Shown one piece after another: positions 33,301 through 42,262 of a DNA stretch of 64,000 bases (its first letter is position 1; each line of letters opens with the position of its first letter). The notes beneath the pieces are model-generated. The model saw only the letters and a program-made list of their open reading frames with translations. It searched no databases and was not told the DNA's origin. The stretch is from the NCBI GenBank assembly GCA_028277885.1, contig JANQFK010000018.1, positions 1 to 64,000 of the forward strand. Reading direction: 5' to 3'. The translations under genes were made by a program, and so were the position numbers. This stretch comes from Myxococcota bacterium. Lineage in GTDB: Bacteria; Myxococcota_A; UBA9160; UBA6930.

Positions 33301-34193
33301 CGCGCGCCGCGGCGCTCGGCGAGCCACTCGCGGCCGCCCTGCTCGTCGAGCCAGCGCTGCTGGCGCTCGCGCAGCGCGGACCAGATCCGCTGCGTCGCGT
33401 CGCCGCGCTCCACGTCCGGGTGCTCCGAGGCGTAGCGGCGGAAGAAGCGCAGCGCGTCGTCGCACGAGGTGGGCTCGGGGATCGCGCCGAGCTGGGACAG
33501 GTTGCGGATCTTGAGGCGCCGGGAGGGGCGGCGCCCGAGGCTCACGTCGCTCAGGTCGAGCAGGAGCAGCTCGAAGCCCCCGTCGCCCTCGCGCACCAGC
33601 AGGTTCTTGGCCGAGAGGTCGTGGTGGCGCAGGCGGTGGGCGTGCAGGCGCGCCACGAAGTCCGCCGTCGCGTCGAGCAGGCCGTGCCAGCGCCGCCGCG
33701 CGGCCTCGTCGCCGGCGGGGAGGTGGTCCGCCACCCACTCGGGCAGCGTCGCCGCAGCCACCAGCTCGCTCACGAACCAGCAGCGCCCGCGACCCTCGAG
33801 GATGCCGAGGGCGCGCGGCGTGCGGATGCCCCGGGCGCGGCAGGCGTGGGCGCCCAGCCAGGCACGCCGGGCGTGGGAGCCGCGCAGCGCGTCGCCGGCG
33901 CGCTGGCGCCGGCCCGGGCGCCGGAACTCCTTCACGCACACGGTGCCCCCGGGAAGCTCCACCGCGGTCACGAGGGCGCGGCGGTCCGCCTTGAGGATGC
34001 CGCGCCGGCTCGGGTCGAGGATGCGGTCGTCGTGGCCCCGCACCGCGTCGAGGAGCCGCTCGGCCGGCACGTCGGCGCGGCGCAGCACCCGGCCCTGGGC
34101 GAGGGTCTCGCTGCGGAACTCGCCGCCCTCGCCTCCGTCGCGCAGGCAGAGCCGGGCCTCACGGTCGTAGCGGTTCTCGGTGGACGCTCTCAC
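33297..34193 (-). CDS. LPS heptose/Kdo kinase-like protein
   Basis: Lipopolysaccharide kinase (WaaP/KdkA family, PF06293) of 298 residues. Motifs: GGTVCVKEFRRPG (ATP-binding Lys), LHAHRLRHHDLSAKNLLV (catalytic loop, Asp and Asn present) and FELLLLDLSDVSL (metal Asp). It probably phosphorylates LPS core sugars. GTG 34193 is the likely start; a minus-strand TATACT (34225-34220) about 30 bases before it would be a -10 box. The preceding WaaE-like gene converges on it and shares the CTAG stop overlap. Paralogous to the next gene. Confidence 0.87.
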   Translation of the reverse strand: MRASTENRYDREARLCLRDGGEGGEFRSETLAQGRVLRRADVPAERLLDAVRGHDDRILDPSRRGILKADRRALVTAVELPGGTVCVKEFRRPGRRQRAGDALRGSHARRAWLGAHACRARGIRTPRALGILEGRGRCWFVSELVAAATLPEWVADHLPAGDEAARRRWHGLLDATADFVARLHAHRLRHHDLSAKNLLVREGDGGFELLLLDLSDVSLGRRPSRRLKIRNLSQLGAIPEPTSCDDALRFFRRYASEHPDVERGDATQRIWSALRERQQRWLDEQGGREWLAERRGAR

Positions 34194-34315
34194 GAGGAAC
34201 CCGGGCGGCCGGGGGCGGCAGTATAGGGGATGGGGGCGGCGAGGCGGCCTTCCCGTTTGCGGCGCCCGGAGCCGGCCGCTACCCCTCGCCCCGAGGCTCG
34301 AGAGAGGGCAACGAC

Positions 34316-35647
34316 GTGCACTCGGAGACCCTCGCCGCGCCGTCCTCGACACCCGCCGCCGGGCTGCGGGCGGCCCGCGACGCGCTCGCGCGGGACGAGC
34401 TTCCGCCGGGCGCCGCCCTGGTGAAGCGCAGCCCGGCGCGCTCGGTGTGGCGGGTGCCGCTCGGGCCCGGAGCCGACGGCGCCTACGTGAAGCGCTACCG
34501 GGTGCGCGGCCTCCTGGACCGCGCGCGGGCGTCCCTGGGCCGCTCCCGCGCCGCCCAGGAGCACCGCGGCCTCGCCTGGCTGCGCGCCCGGGGCCTGCCC
34601 GCCGTCGAGCCCCTCGGTGTCTGGGAGGAGACCGGCGCCGCGTGGCTCGCGACCCGGGAGCTGCCGGCGACGCGACTGCTGCGCGAGGCCCTGGCGGAGG
34701 CTCCCGACGAACGCCGTCGCCCGCTCCTCGACGCCCTCGCCGAGCTGCTGGCCGCGCTGCATGCGGCGGGCGGCTGGCACCGCGACGCCCACGCCGGGAA
34801 CTTCCTGGTCACCGCCGACGGCGGCCTCGCCATGGTGGACGTGCAGAAGCTGCGCGTGCTGCCGGGCGCGGTGCCCGGCGCCCTGCGCGCGCGCGACCTG
34901 GGACTGCTGGCGGACGACCTGCGCGGCCTGGTGGGCGACGCGCGCTGGCGCGTGGTCGAGCGCTACGCGGAGCGCGCCTGCCTCGAGCCCGGCGCGCTGC
35001 GCCGGGCGGTGGAGCGCGCCGCCCGGCGGCGGGCGCGCCGCCGGCTCCGCAGCCGCGGGCGACGCTGCGTCGTCGAGTCGAGCGGCTTCCGGGTGGAGCG
35101 TCGGGACGGCCGCCGCATCTTCCGCCGCGCCGACTTCCCCGCGGAGTCCGTCGCCGCGGTGCTGGCCGCCGGCGCGGGCCGCGAGCCGGCGTGCGTGGAG
35201 GGCGTGCTCGGCGGGCCGCCGCCCGGCGCGCCGCGGCGCCCCGACCGGCGCGGCTGGGGTGCGCCCGAGGAGGGCGCGCCCGCCACCGGCGCCGTGCGCG
35301 CGGAGGCGATCGCCGAGCCTCCCCTGGCCCGGGCACTCGGGCACGGGCGCTGGCTCCCCCTCGGTCGTGGCCGGCGTGCCTGGCTGGGCGCCCACGCGCT
35401 GCTGCTGCGCGGCTTCGACACGCCGGCGCCCCTCGCCCTCGTCGAGGGCGAGCGCTGCTCGTGGCTGCTCGCGCGCCACGAGCCGGAGCTGCGGCCCGCC
35501 GCGCCCGACGTCGCGCAGGCGGCTCGCCGCAGGCTGCGCGACGCCGGCGTCTCGTGGCGGCACGATCGCGAGCCGGAGATCGCGTCCCGACCCGGCGGCG
35601 ACGGCGTGGTCGTCGCAGCCGGTCCGGCGCTTCGCTTCCGCCGCTGA
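34316..35647 (+). CDS. Fused LPS-kinase-like protein with truncated second kinase region
   Basis: Protein of 443 residues. N-terminal half (1-240) is a complete KdkA-type kinase: GAYVKRYRVRG (ATP Lys), LHAAGGWHRDAHAGNFLV (catalytic loop) and LAMVDVQKLRV (metal Asp). The C-terminal half (about 255-443) resembles the first 200 residues of the neighbouring kinase: RRIFRRADFPAESVAAVL against RVLRRADVPAERLLDAV, and RRAWLGAHALLLRGFDTPAPLALVEG against RRAWLGAHACRARGIRTPRALGILEG. It stops before a catalytic loop. So one live kinase and one half-domain. Start GTG 34316 after GAGAGAGGG. Confidence 0.85.
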   Translation: MHSETLAAPSSTPAAGLRAARDALARDELPPGAALVKRSPARSVWRVPLGPGADGAYVKRYRVRGLLDRARASLGRSRAAQEHRGLAWLRARGLPAVEPLGVWEETGAAWLATRELPATRLLREALAEAPDERRRPLLDALAELLAALHAAGGWHRDAHAGNFLVTADGGLAMVDVQKLRVLPGAVPGALRARDLGLLADDLRGLVGDARWRVVERYAERACLEPGALRRAVERAARRRARRRLRSRGRRCVVESSGFRVERRDGRRIFRRADFPAESVAAVLAAGAGREPACVEGVLGGPPPGAPRRPDRRGWGAPEEGAPATGAVRAEAIAEPPLARALGHGRWLPLGRGRRAWLGAHALLLRGFDTPAPLALVEGERCSWLLARHEPELRPAAPDVAQAARRRLRDAGVSWRHDREPEIASRPGGDGVVVAAGPALRFRR

Positions 35648-35747
35648 CGGGCGCCGCAGCGTCGCCCCGGGGGTTGCCGAGAGCAGGTCCGTGGGTCACC
35701 GTCCGCCAGGGCCCACACTCCCCGGGGGCCCCGGGGCGCCCGTCGTC

Positions 35748-36896
35748 ATGAAGTTCTCCGTCGTCATCCCCACGCTCGACCGCGCCCCCCTGCTGGGCAA
35801 CGCGCTGCGCTCCGCCCTCGACCAGCGCGACGTCGACCACGAGGTCCTGGTCAGCAACAACCACTCGAGCGACGCCACCGAGGCGGTGGTGCGCGAGCTC
35901 TCGGCGCCGAACCTCCGCTACGTGGAGACGGACCGCACCCTCTCGATGGTGGACCACTGGGAGTTCGCCCTCGAGAAGGCCCAGGGCGACTGGATCCTGA
36001 TCCTGTGCGACGACGACGCGCTGGTCCCCGACGCCCTGGCGCGCCTCTCGCGGGTGGCGGAGCAGCACCCCGACGCCGAGGTGATGCGCTACCGCAAGGC
36101 GATCTACTGCTACGACGACGGCGTCGAGCGCACGGGCAACTACATCCGCTACAAGCAGGCCAGCGCCGACCGGGTGCGCGTGGTGGACTCGCGCAGGACC
36201 CTCGAGGGCATCCTCGGCAGCCTGCGCGGCCACGGTCCCCGCTACCTCAACTGCGCGGTGCGGCGCCGGCTGGTCGAGCGCATCCGCTCCCGCCACGGCC
36301 GCGCCTTCTGGGAGTGGGCGCCGGACATCTCCGGCGGCGCGCTGCTCCTCGCCCACACGCCGAGCTTCCTCGACCTGACCCGCGTCCTGATGCTCTGGGG
36401 CAAGAACCTGGGCTCCTACGGGTCGGGCTCCGCGGCGGACCCCGCCCACCTGCGCCGCTTCCTCGAGCAGTTCGACGCCTTCTCGGGGCGGCTCCAGTAC
36501 ACCGGCCACCCGGAGCTCCTGACGGTGACGAACATGGTGCTCGACACCCTCGGCCGGGTGCGCGAGCAGCTCGGCGGCGAGTGGAGCGGGATGCGCCCCG
36601 ACCCCGCCGCGGTGCTGCCGCGGCTGCGCGACGACCTCGTCAACTACCTGGCCCACGGCCACGCGGCCTGCCGGGAGCCCCTGGAGGCCATCCAGCGCGA
36701 GCTCGAGGCCCTGCCGGCGGCGCACCCGGCGCGACCCCGCCGCGGCAAGACGCTCCGCAAGCGGCTGAAGTCGGCGCTGCGCGGCGCCTTCCCGCGCCTC
36801 GACCGCACCCGCATCATCGAGAGCCCCCACGCCGGCGAGGAGTTCCACGACATCTACCAGGCGGTGAAGGTCTTCCACCGGCACGAGCTCCGCTGA
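35748..36896 (+). CDS. Family 2 glycosyltransferase
   Basis: Cytosolic GT-A glycosyltransferase of 382 residues. Starts FSVVIPTLDRAPLLGNALRSALDQRDVDHEVLVSNNHSSDAT with the nucleotide-sugar motif, DWILILCDDDALVPDALARL with the metal site; the C-terminal 170 residues are longer than the family core and include a basic segment (RPRRGKTLRKRLKSALRG) likely for membrane binding. ATG 35748. It is 16 bases upstream of the CDP-glucose pathway, so it may use a product of it. Confidence 0.9.
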   Translation: MKFSVVIPTLDRAPLLGNALRSALDQRDVDHEVLVSNNHSSDATEAVVRELSAPNLRYVETDRTLSMVDHWEFALEKAQGDWILILCDDDALVPDALARLSRVAEQHPDAEVMRYRKAIYCYDDGVERTGNYIRYKQASADRVRVVDSRRTLEGILGSLRGHGPRYLNCAVRRRLVERIRSRHGRAFWEWAPDISGGALLLAHTPSFLDLTRVLMLWGKNLGSYGSGSAADPAHLRRFLEQFDAFSGRLQYTGHPELLTVTNMVLDTLGRVREQLGGEWSGMRPDPAAVLPRLRDDLVNYLAHGHAACREPLEAIQRELEALPAAHPARPRRGKTLRKRLKSALRGAFPRLDRTRIIESPHAGEEFHDIYQAVKVFHRHELR

Positions 36897-36912
36897 GCAC
36901 CGGGGGGTCGAG

Positions 36913-37701
36913 ATGCAGGTCGTGATTCTGTGCGGTGGATTGGGGACGCGGCTCCGCGAGGAGACCGAGTACCGGCCGAAGCCCATGCTCCCGATCGGCG
37001 GCTTCCCGATCCTCTGGCACATCATGAAGGGCTACAGCCACCACGGCATCACCGACTTCGTGCTGTGCCTGGGCTACAAGGGCGAGCAGATCAAGGAGTA
37101 CTTCTACGACTACCAGTTCCTGAACAACGACTTCACCATCGAGCTGGGCAAGGAGCGCCGGGTCGAGATCCACGGCGAGCAGGAGGAGCGCAGCTGGCGC
37201 GTCACCCTGGCGGACACGGGCCAGGAGGCCATGACCGGGGCCCGGGTCAAGCGCGCGGCCCGCTACGTGGAGTCGGACCGCTTCCTGCTCACCTACGGCG
37301 ACGGCGTGGCCGACGTCGACTTCCGCGCGCTGCTCGACTTCCACGAGGCCCACGGGCGCATCGGCACCGTGACCGGCGTGCGCCCGGCCCGCAGCAGCTT
37401 CGGCGCCCTCGAGCTCGAGGGCGACCGGGTGAAGTCCTTCCGCGAGAAGCCCCAGCTCAAGACCGGCTACGTGAGCGGGGGCTTCTTCGTGTTCGAGCGC
37501 GCCTTCTTCGACTACCTCGAGGACGACGACGCCTGCGTGCTCGAGCGCGCGCCCCTCGAGCGCCTGGCGAGCGACGGCCAGCTGATGACCCACCTCCACG
37601 ACGGCTACTGGCACTGCATGGACACCTACCGCGACTTCGTGCACCTGAACGACCTGTGGGACCGGGGCGAGGCGCCGTGGCGTGTCTGGTCCAAGGGCTG
37701 A
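36913..37701 (+). CDS. rfbF: Glucose-1-phosphate cytidylyltransferase
   Basis: Makes CDP-glucose from glucose-1-phosphate and CTP. Product of 262 residues, normal length. Signature QVVILCGGLGTRLREETEYRPKPMLPIGGFPILWHIMKGYSHHGITDFVLCLGYKG, and YVSGGFFVFERAFFDYL plus HDGYWHCMDTYRD are specific to RfbF rather than RmlA. First step of CDP-6-deoxyhexose synthesis; the next gene does the second. ATG 36913, after GGGGTCGAG, close behind the GT2 gene. Confidence 0.97.
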   Translation: MQVVILCGGLGTRLREETEYRPKPMLPIGGFPILWHIMKGYSHHGITDFVLCLGYKGEQIKEYFYDYQFLNNDFTIELGKERRVEIHGEQEERSWRVTLADTGQEAMTGARVKRAARYVESDRFLLTYGDGVADVDFRALLDFHEAHGRIGTVTGVRPARSSFGALELEGDRVKSFREKPQLKTGYVSGGFFVFERAFFDYLEDDDACVLERAPLERLASDGQLMTHLHDGYWHCMDTYRDFVHLNDLWDRGEAPWRVWSKG

Positions 37702-37716
37702 TCCCGGCCGCCTGCG

Positions 37717-38841
37717 GTGGGTGACTTCGGCGGATGCTACGCGGACCGGCCCGTGGTGGTGACCGGCGAGACGGGCTTCAAGGGCGCCTGGCTGGCCTGG
37801 TGGCTCCACGAGCTCGGCGCCCGGGTGGCGGGCGTGGCCCTCGCGCCGCCGACGGACCCGAGCCTCCACGTCCAGGCGGACCTCGCCGGCTCGGTGCCGC
37901 ACCACGAGACCGACGTGCGCGCGCCCCGGGAGCTCGGCGAGGCGCTGCGCGCCCTGCGTCCGCGCGTCGTGTTCCACCTGGCGGCGCGCTCCCTGGTGCG
38001 CGAGTCCTACGAGGACCCCGTCGACACCCTGCTCACCAACGCCCTGGGGACGCTCCACGTGCTCGAGGCCGTGCGGGCGCTCGGCGAGCCCTGCGCGGTG
38101 GTGATCGTGACGAGCGACAAGTGCTACGAGGGCACGGGGGGCGAGGCCGGGCATCGCGAGGGGGACCCCCTCGGCGGCCGCGACCCCTACAGCGCCTCGA
38201 AGGCCTGCGCGGAGCTGGTGACGGCCTCGCACCGCGTCTCCTTCCTGCCGCCGGAGCGCCTCGCCGAGCACGGCGTGGCGGTGGCGAGCGTGCGGGCCGG
38301 CAACGTGCTCGGCCCCGGCGACTGGGCGCGGGACCGCCTGGTGCCCGACTGCGTGCGCGCGCTCTCCGAGGGGCGCGCCGTGGAGATCCGCTACCCCGAC
38401 GCGGTGCGACCCTGGCAGCACGTGCTCGAGCCCCTGGCGGGCTACCTCTGGCTGGGCGCGAAGCTCCTCGGACCGCGCGCCGCCGAGCACTGCGAGGCCT
38501 GGAACTTCGGCCCGGCGCCGGGCTCCTGGCGACCGGTGCGCGACGTCGTGGAGCGACTCGTCGCCGTCTGGGGTGAGGGCGGCTGGCGGGTGAGCGGCGG
38601 CGCCAGCCTCCCGGAGAGCCCGGCCCTGCGCCTCGACGTCGCGAAGGCGGAGTCGCGCCTCGACTGGCGGCCGGTCTGGGACTTCGACACCACCCTCGAC
38701 CGCACCGTGCAGGGCTACCGCGAGCTCGCGGCGGCGGCGAGCCCCGACGCGACGCGAAAGCTCATGAGCCGGGAGATCGCGGCCTACCGGGCGTCGGCGG
38801 TCGCGGCCGGCGCCGCCTGGGCGAAGGGCGCCTCCGCGTGA
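37717..38841 (+). CDS. rfbG: CDP-glucose 4,6-dehydratase
   Basis: Converts CDP-glucose to CDP-4-keto-6-deoxyglucose. SDR enzyme of 374 residues: NAD site VVVTGETGFKGAWLAWWL, active site DKCYEGTGG followed by GGRDPYSASKACAEL (Tyr-x3-Lys), then VASVRAGNVLGPGDWA and RPWQHVLEPLAGYL, all matching RfbG. GTG 37717, fifteen bases after rfbF. Its product is normally passed to RfbH (E1) for 3-deoxygenation, but no such gene is here; a methyltransferase takes the place. The stop overlaps the next GTG (GTGA). Confidence 0.97.
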   Translation: MGDFGGCYADRPVVVTGETGFKGAWLAWWLHELGARVAGVALAPPTDPSLHVQADLAGSVPHHETDVRAPRELGEALRALRPRVVFHLAARSLVRESYEDPVDTLLTNALGTLHVLEAVRALGEPCAVVIVTSDKCYEGTGGEAGHREGDPLGGRDPYSASKACAELVTASHRVSFLPPERLAEHGVAVASVRAGNVLGPGDWARDRLVPDCVRALSEGRAVEIRYPDAVRPWQHVLEPLAGYLWLGAKLLGPRAAEHCEAWNFGPAPGSWRPVRDVVERLVAVWGEGGWRVSGGASLPESPALRLDVAKAESRLDWRPVWDFDTTLDRTVQGYRELAAAASPDATRKLMSREIAAYRASAVAAGAAWAKGASA

Positions 38842-40076
38842 GCGCCTCGAGCACGATCCGGGCCTGCCGCTCCTGCGAGGGCCGCGAGCTCCTCGACGTG
38901 CTCGACCTGGGCCTGCAGCCCCTCGCCAACCGGCTGCTCGACGCCGACGAGCTCGACCAGGAGGAGCCGCGCTTCCCACTGCGCCTGGTCTTCTGTCCGG
39001 CGTGCGGCCTGGTGCAGATCACCGAGACGGTCTCCCCGGAGCTGCTGTTCCGCGACTACCCCTACTTCTCGTCGGTGAGCGACGCCCTCCTCGAGCACTC
39101 CCGGGAGCACGCCGAGGCGCTGGTGGCGGCCCGCGGCCTGGGCGCGGAGCACCGCGTGGTGGAGGTCGCCAGCAACGACGGCTACCTGCTCCAGTACTTC
39201 GCGGCCCGGGGCGTCCCGGTGCTCGGTATCGAGCCCGCCCGCAACGTCGCCGAGGTGGCGCGCGAGCGCGGCATCCCGACCCGCGCGGAGTTCTTCGGGC
39301 GCGAGGTGGCCGCGGCGCTGCGCGAGGAGGGCGTTCGCGCCGACGTCCTGCTGGCCAACAACGTGCTCGCCCACGTGGCGGACCTGAACGGCTTCGTGGC
39401 CGGCGTGGCCCGGCTGCTGGCCCCGGGCGGCGTGGCCGAGCTCGAGTTCCCCTACGTGGTGGACCTCGTGGACCGCAGCGAGTTCGACACCGTCTACCAC
39501 GAGCACCTCTGCTACTTCTCGGCCCACGCCGTGGAGGTCCTGGCCCGGCGCCACGGGCTGGTCTTCACCGACGTGCGGCGCCTGCCCATCCACGGCGGCT
39601 CGCTGCGCGTCACCCTGGCGGCCGCGCTCGAGAAGCCGGGCCGCGACCGGGTCGAGGCGCTCCTGGGCGAGGAGTCCGCGCGGGGCGTGAACCGCATCGA
39701 CTTCCATGCCGACCTGCGCGCCCGGGTGGAGGCCCTGCGCGGCGAGCTCCGCGCCCTGCTCACGAAGCTCGCGGGCGAGGGCCGCCGGATCGTCGCCTAC
39801 GGGGCCTCGGCCAAGGGCTCGACCCTGCTCAACCACTTCGGGATCGACGGGCGCCTGCTCGACTGCGTGGTGGACCGCAGCCCCGCCAAGCAGGGGCGCT
39901 ACACGCCGGGCACCCACCTGCCGATCCGCCCGGCCGAGCTGCTGCTCGAGGAGCGGCCCGACTACGCCCTGCTGCTGACCTGGAACTTCGCCGAGGAGAT
40001 CCTCGCCCAGCAGGCGGCCTGGCGGGAGGCCGGCGGGCGCTTCGTCCTGCCGCTGCCCGAAGTGCGCGTGGTCTAG
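38838..40076 (+). CDS. Sugar C-methyltransferase (TylC3/NovU type)
   Basis: SAM-dependent methyltransferase of 412 residues with the three-part layout of deoxysugar C-methyltransferases: N-terminal zinc domain (CRSCEGRELLDVLDLGLQPLANRLL, then CPACGLVQI), central SAM domain (RVVEVASNDGYLLQYFAARG, NVLAHVADLNGFVAG, EHLCYFS) and a C-terminal domain (IVAYGASAKGSTLLNHFG) of the C-methyl-transferase family. These add a methyl to C-3 of a 4-keto sugar. With rfbF and rfbG it suggests a CDP-3-C-methyl-6-deoxyhexose branch. GTG 38838. Confidence 0.93.
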   Translation: MSASSTIRACRSCEGRELLDVLDLGLQPLANRLLDADELDQEEPRFPLRLVFCPACGLVQITETVSPELLFRDYPYFSSVSDALLEHSREHAEALVAARGLGAEHRVVEVASNDGYLLQYFAARGVPVLGIEPARNVAEVARERGIPTRAEFFGREVAAALREEGVRADVLLANNVLAHVADLNGFVAGVARLLAPGGVAELEFPYVVDLVDRSEFDTVYHEHLCYFSAHAVEVLARRHGLVFTDVRRLPIHGGSLRVTLAAALEKPGRDRVEALLGEESARGVNRIDFHADLRARVEALRGELRALLTKLAGEGRRIVAYGASAKGSTLLNHFGIDGRLLDCVVDRSPAKQGRYTPGTHLPIRPAELLLEERPDYALLLTWNFAEEILAQQAAWREAGGRFVLPLPEVRVV

Positions 40077-40080
40077 CCCG

Positions 40081-40638
40081 GTGCGCTTCCTCCCCAGCCG
40101 GATCGAGGGCGTCGTCGCCATCGAGCCGGACCCCGTCCGGGACGAGCGGGGCTTCTTCGAGCGCACCTGGTGCGCGGCCGAGTTCGGCGAGCACGGCCTC
40201 GACGCGCGCCTCGCCCAGTGCAGCGCGTCCTTCAACCGCCGGCGCGGCACGCTGCGCGGCATGCACCTCCAGGCGCCGCCCCACGCCGAGGCGAAGCTGG
40301 TGCGCGTGACCCGGGGCGCCATCCACGACGTCGCCCTCGACCTGCGGCCGGACTCGCCGACCTTCCGGCAGTGGGTGGCCGAGGAGCTCTCCGCCGAGAA
40401 CCGGCGCATGCTCTACGTCGGGCCCGGACTGGCCCACGGCTTCCAGACCCTCGAGGACCAGACCGAGGTCTTCTACCAGATCTCCGTGCCCCACCACCCG
40501 GGGTCGGCGCGCGGGGTGCGCTGGGACGACCCGGCCTTCGGGATCGAGTGGCCCCTCGCCGACCCGATCCTGAACGAGCGCGACGCCGGCTACCCCGACT
40601 TCGAGGATTCTCCCGCCCCGGCCACGCGTCGCAGGTAG
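40081..40638 (+). CDS. RmlC-like sugar 3,5-epimerase
   Basis: Cupin-fold epimerase of 185 residues in the dTDP-4-dehydrorhamnose 3,5-epimerase family. Motifs: VRDERGFFERTWCAAEF, SFNRRRGTLRGMHLQAPPHAEAKLVRVTRG (active-site His), VGPGLAHGFQTLEDQTEVFYQIS (active-site Tyr) and the DPAFGIEWPLADPILNERD end. Because it follows CDP-sugar genes, its substrate is probably the C-methylated CDP-4-keto sugar rather than dTDP-sugar. GTG 40081, four bases after the previous stop. Its last 49 bases overlap the convergent CmcI-like gene. Confidence 0.93.
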   Translation: MRFLPSRIEGVVAIEPDPVRDERGFFERTWCAAEFGEHGLDARLAQCSASFNRRRGTLRGMHLQAPPHAEAKLVRVTRGAIHDVALDLRPDSPTFRQWVAEELSAENRRMLYVGPGLAHGFQTLEDQTEVFYQISVPHHPGSARGVRWDDPAFGIEWPLADPILNERDAGYPDFEDSPAPATRRR

Positions 40639-41378
40639 GCGTCGGGCCAGTGGGTGAGGTTCTCGCTGAGCTCGCTCTCGTTGAAGGGCCACTCGGGCTG
40701 CTCGATCACGAACTCGGGGTGGCGGGCGACGAACTGCGCCGCCGCCGCGGCCGGGTGGTCGTCGCGCCAGCTGGGGTCGCCGCGGGGCACGTCGTGGAGG
40801 TCGCGCATGCTGCCGTCGGTGGCGACGATGTAGGAGCCCGGCGTGACCCAGGGCGAGTAGAGCTCGAGCTCCCGGGCGACGTGGTGCCGGCTGTGGTCCG
40901 AGTCCAGCACCACCAGCACCACGTCGTCGGGCCGGATGCAGGCCGTGGCCTGGGCGGCGATCTCCGGGTCCGTGGAGCTGCCCTCGACGAGCGTGATCCA
41001 CGGCTTCAGGAAGTGGTCCTCGAGGGCGGCCCGGTTGTGGGGCCGGATCTCGACGTCGACCCCGACCACCCGCGCCTTGTCCTTCCCCATGGCCCGGAGC
41101 AGGCTCGCGAAGAACACCAGGCCGCCGCCGTGGGCCACCCCGGTCTCGATGATCACGTCGGGCGAGACCCGGTGGACCACCTCCTGGATGCGCACCAGGT
41201 CCTCGGGGAGCTGGATCACCGGGCGGCCGAGCCAGCTGAACGTGTAGGGGTACTTCTCGTTCCAGCCGACCTTGAGCCACTGGTGCGACAGGATCTGGAA
41301 GGCCCGCTTCGAGTAGAGCGGGTGGGTCTCCGAGTCCGCGGTGAGGGTTCCGGCCTCGGTGTCGATCACGATCTGCAT
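40590..41378 (-). CDS. CmcI-like cephalosporin hydroxylase family protein
   Basis: SAM-dependent methyltransferase-like protein of 262 residues in the family named after cephalosporin hydroxylase CmcI. It is frequent in O-antigen clusters, where it is thought to methylate a sugar. Motifs: PDVIIETGVAHGGGLVFFASLL (SAM site), ARVVGVDVEIRPHNRAALEDHFL, VVLVVLDSDHSRHHVARELELYSPWVTPGSYIVATD. ATG 41378, overlapping the end of the upstream epimerase gene by 13 bases. The last 49 bases overlap the RmlC-like gene. Confidence 0.9.
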   Translation of the reverse strand: MQIVIDTEAGTLTADSETHPLYSKRAFQILSHQWLKVGWNEKYPYTFSWLGRPVIQLPEDLVRIQEVVHRVSPDVIIETGVAHGGGLVFFASLLRAMGKDKARVVGVDVEIRPHNRAALEDHFLKPWITLVEGSSTDPEIAAQATACIRPDDVVLVVLDSDHSRHHVARELELYSPWVTPGSYIVATDGSMRDLHDVPRGDPSWRDDHPAAAAAQFVARHPEFVIEQPEWPFNESELSENLTHWPDAYLRRVAGAGESSKSG

Positions 41379-42241
41379 GGCGTCTCTTCCCCCGTCGGCG
41401 AGAGCGTAGCGGCCAGGGCGCGGATCCCGGCATCCAGGTCGACGGCGTCGCTCCAGCCGAGGCCGCGCAGCGCCGCGGCGTCGGCGACGCGCCGCAGGGG
41501 CGCCGGCCGGCCGGCCGGGGGCGCCTCGCGCACCTGCCCCGCGTCGGCCCCGACGGCGCGGGCCACTCGCGCCGCGAGCTCGCGCACCGTGAGGCCGCGA
41601 CCCGTGCCCACGTCGAGGGCCCCCGCGAAGCGGGCCTCGGTCACGCGCAGCAGCGCGGCGGCCACGTCGCTCACGTACACGTAGTCGTTCACGTCCGCGG
41701 GCGTGCGCAGCTCGAAGGGCTCGCCGGCGCGCAGCCCGCGGATCAGCGCCGAGCACAGCCGGCGGGGGTGCTCGCCGGGCCCGTAGGGGTGGAAGACGCG
41801 CGCCCAGGCCAGCGCGAAGCCGCGCCGGCCCGCGCGCTCTCCGAGCGCCTCGTGGAGCTCGCGCTTGCAGCGGGCGTAGAGCGAGGCGGGCGGGTCGTCG
41901 TGCTCGACGCAGCTCCCCAGGGCCGTCACGCCGGCGAGCCCGCCCTCCGCCAGGGCGTCCAGGAAGGCGAGGCTCGCGTCGCGGAAGTCGCGGTTGGACT
42001 CCGCCTCGAGGTAGCTCCCGGGCTCGGTCACCCAGGCCGCGTGCAGGCATGCCTCGGGCGCGAAGGCGCGCAGCTCGGGCCAGGGCGGGTCCTCGAGGGA
42101 GCCGCGCAGCCGGCGGACCCCGGGCTCGCCGGTCTCCGCGGGCCTGGGGTCGAGGACCGCCACCTCGTGGCCCCGGCGGTGCGCCGCGGCCACGAAGGCC
42201 GAGCCGAGGAACCCGCTGCCACCGGTGACCAGGATGCGCAC
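41366..42241 (-). CDS. NAD-dependent sugar epimerase/reductase
   Basis: Extended SDR enzyme of 291 residues. NAD turn ILVTGGSGFLGSAFV, active site SLYARCKRELHEAL (Tyr-x3-Lys), substrate side FHPYGPGEHPRRL and VNDYVYVSDVAAALL. Likely reduces or epimerises the 4-keto sugar of the CDP pathway, completing the deoxyhexose; this is inference from position. ATG 42241, 21 bases behind the methyltransferase gene, and overlaps the CmcI-like gene downstream. Confidence 0.92.
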   Translation of the reverse strand: MRILVTGGSGFLGSAFVAAAHRRGHEVAVLDPRPAETGEPGVRRLRGSLEDPPWPELRAFAPEACLHAAWVTEPGSYLEAESNRDFRDASLAFLDALAEGGLAGVTALGSCVEHDDPPASLYARCKRELHEALGERAGRRGFALAWARVFHPYGPGEHPRRLCSALIRGLRAGEPFELRTPADVNDYVYVSDVAAALLRVTEARFAGALDVGTGRGLTVRELAARVARAVGADAGQVREAPPAGRPAPLRRVADAAALRGLGWSDAVDLDAGIRALAATLSPTGEETPCRS

Positions 42242-42262
42242 GGCGAGGAGGGGAGGGCCTCG

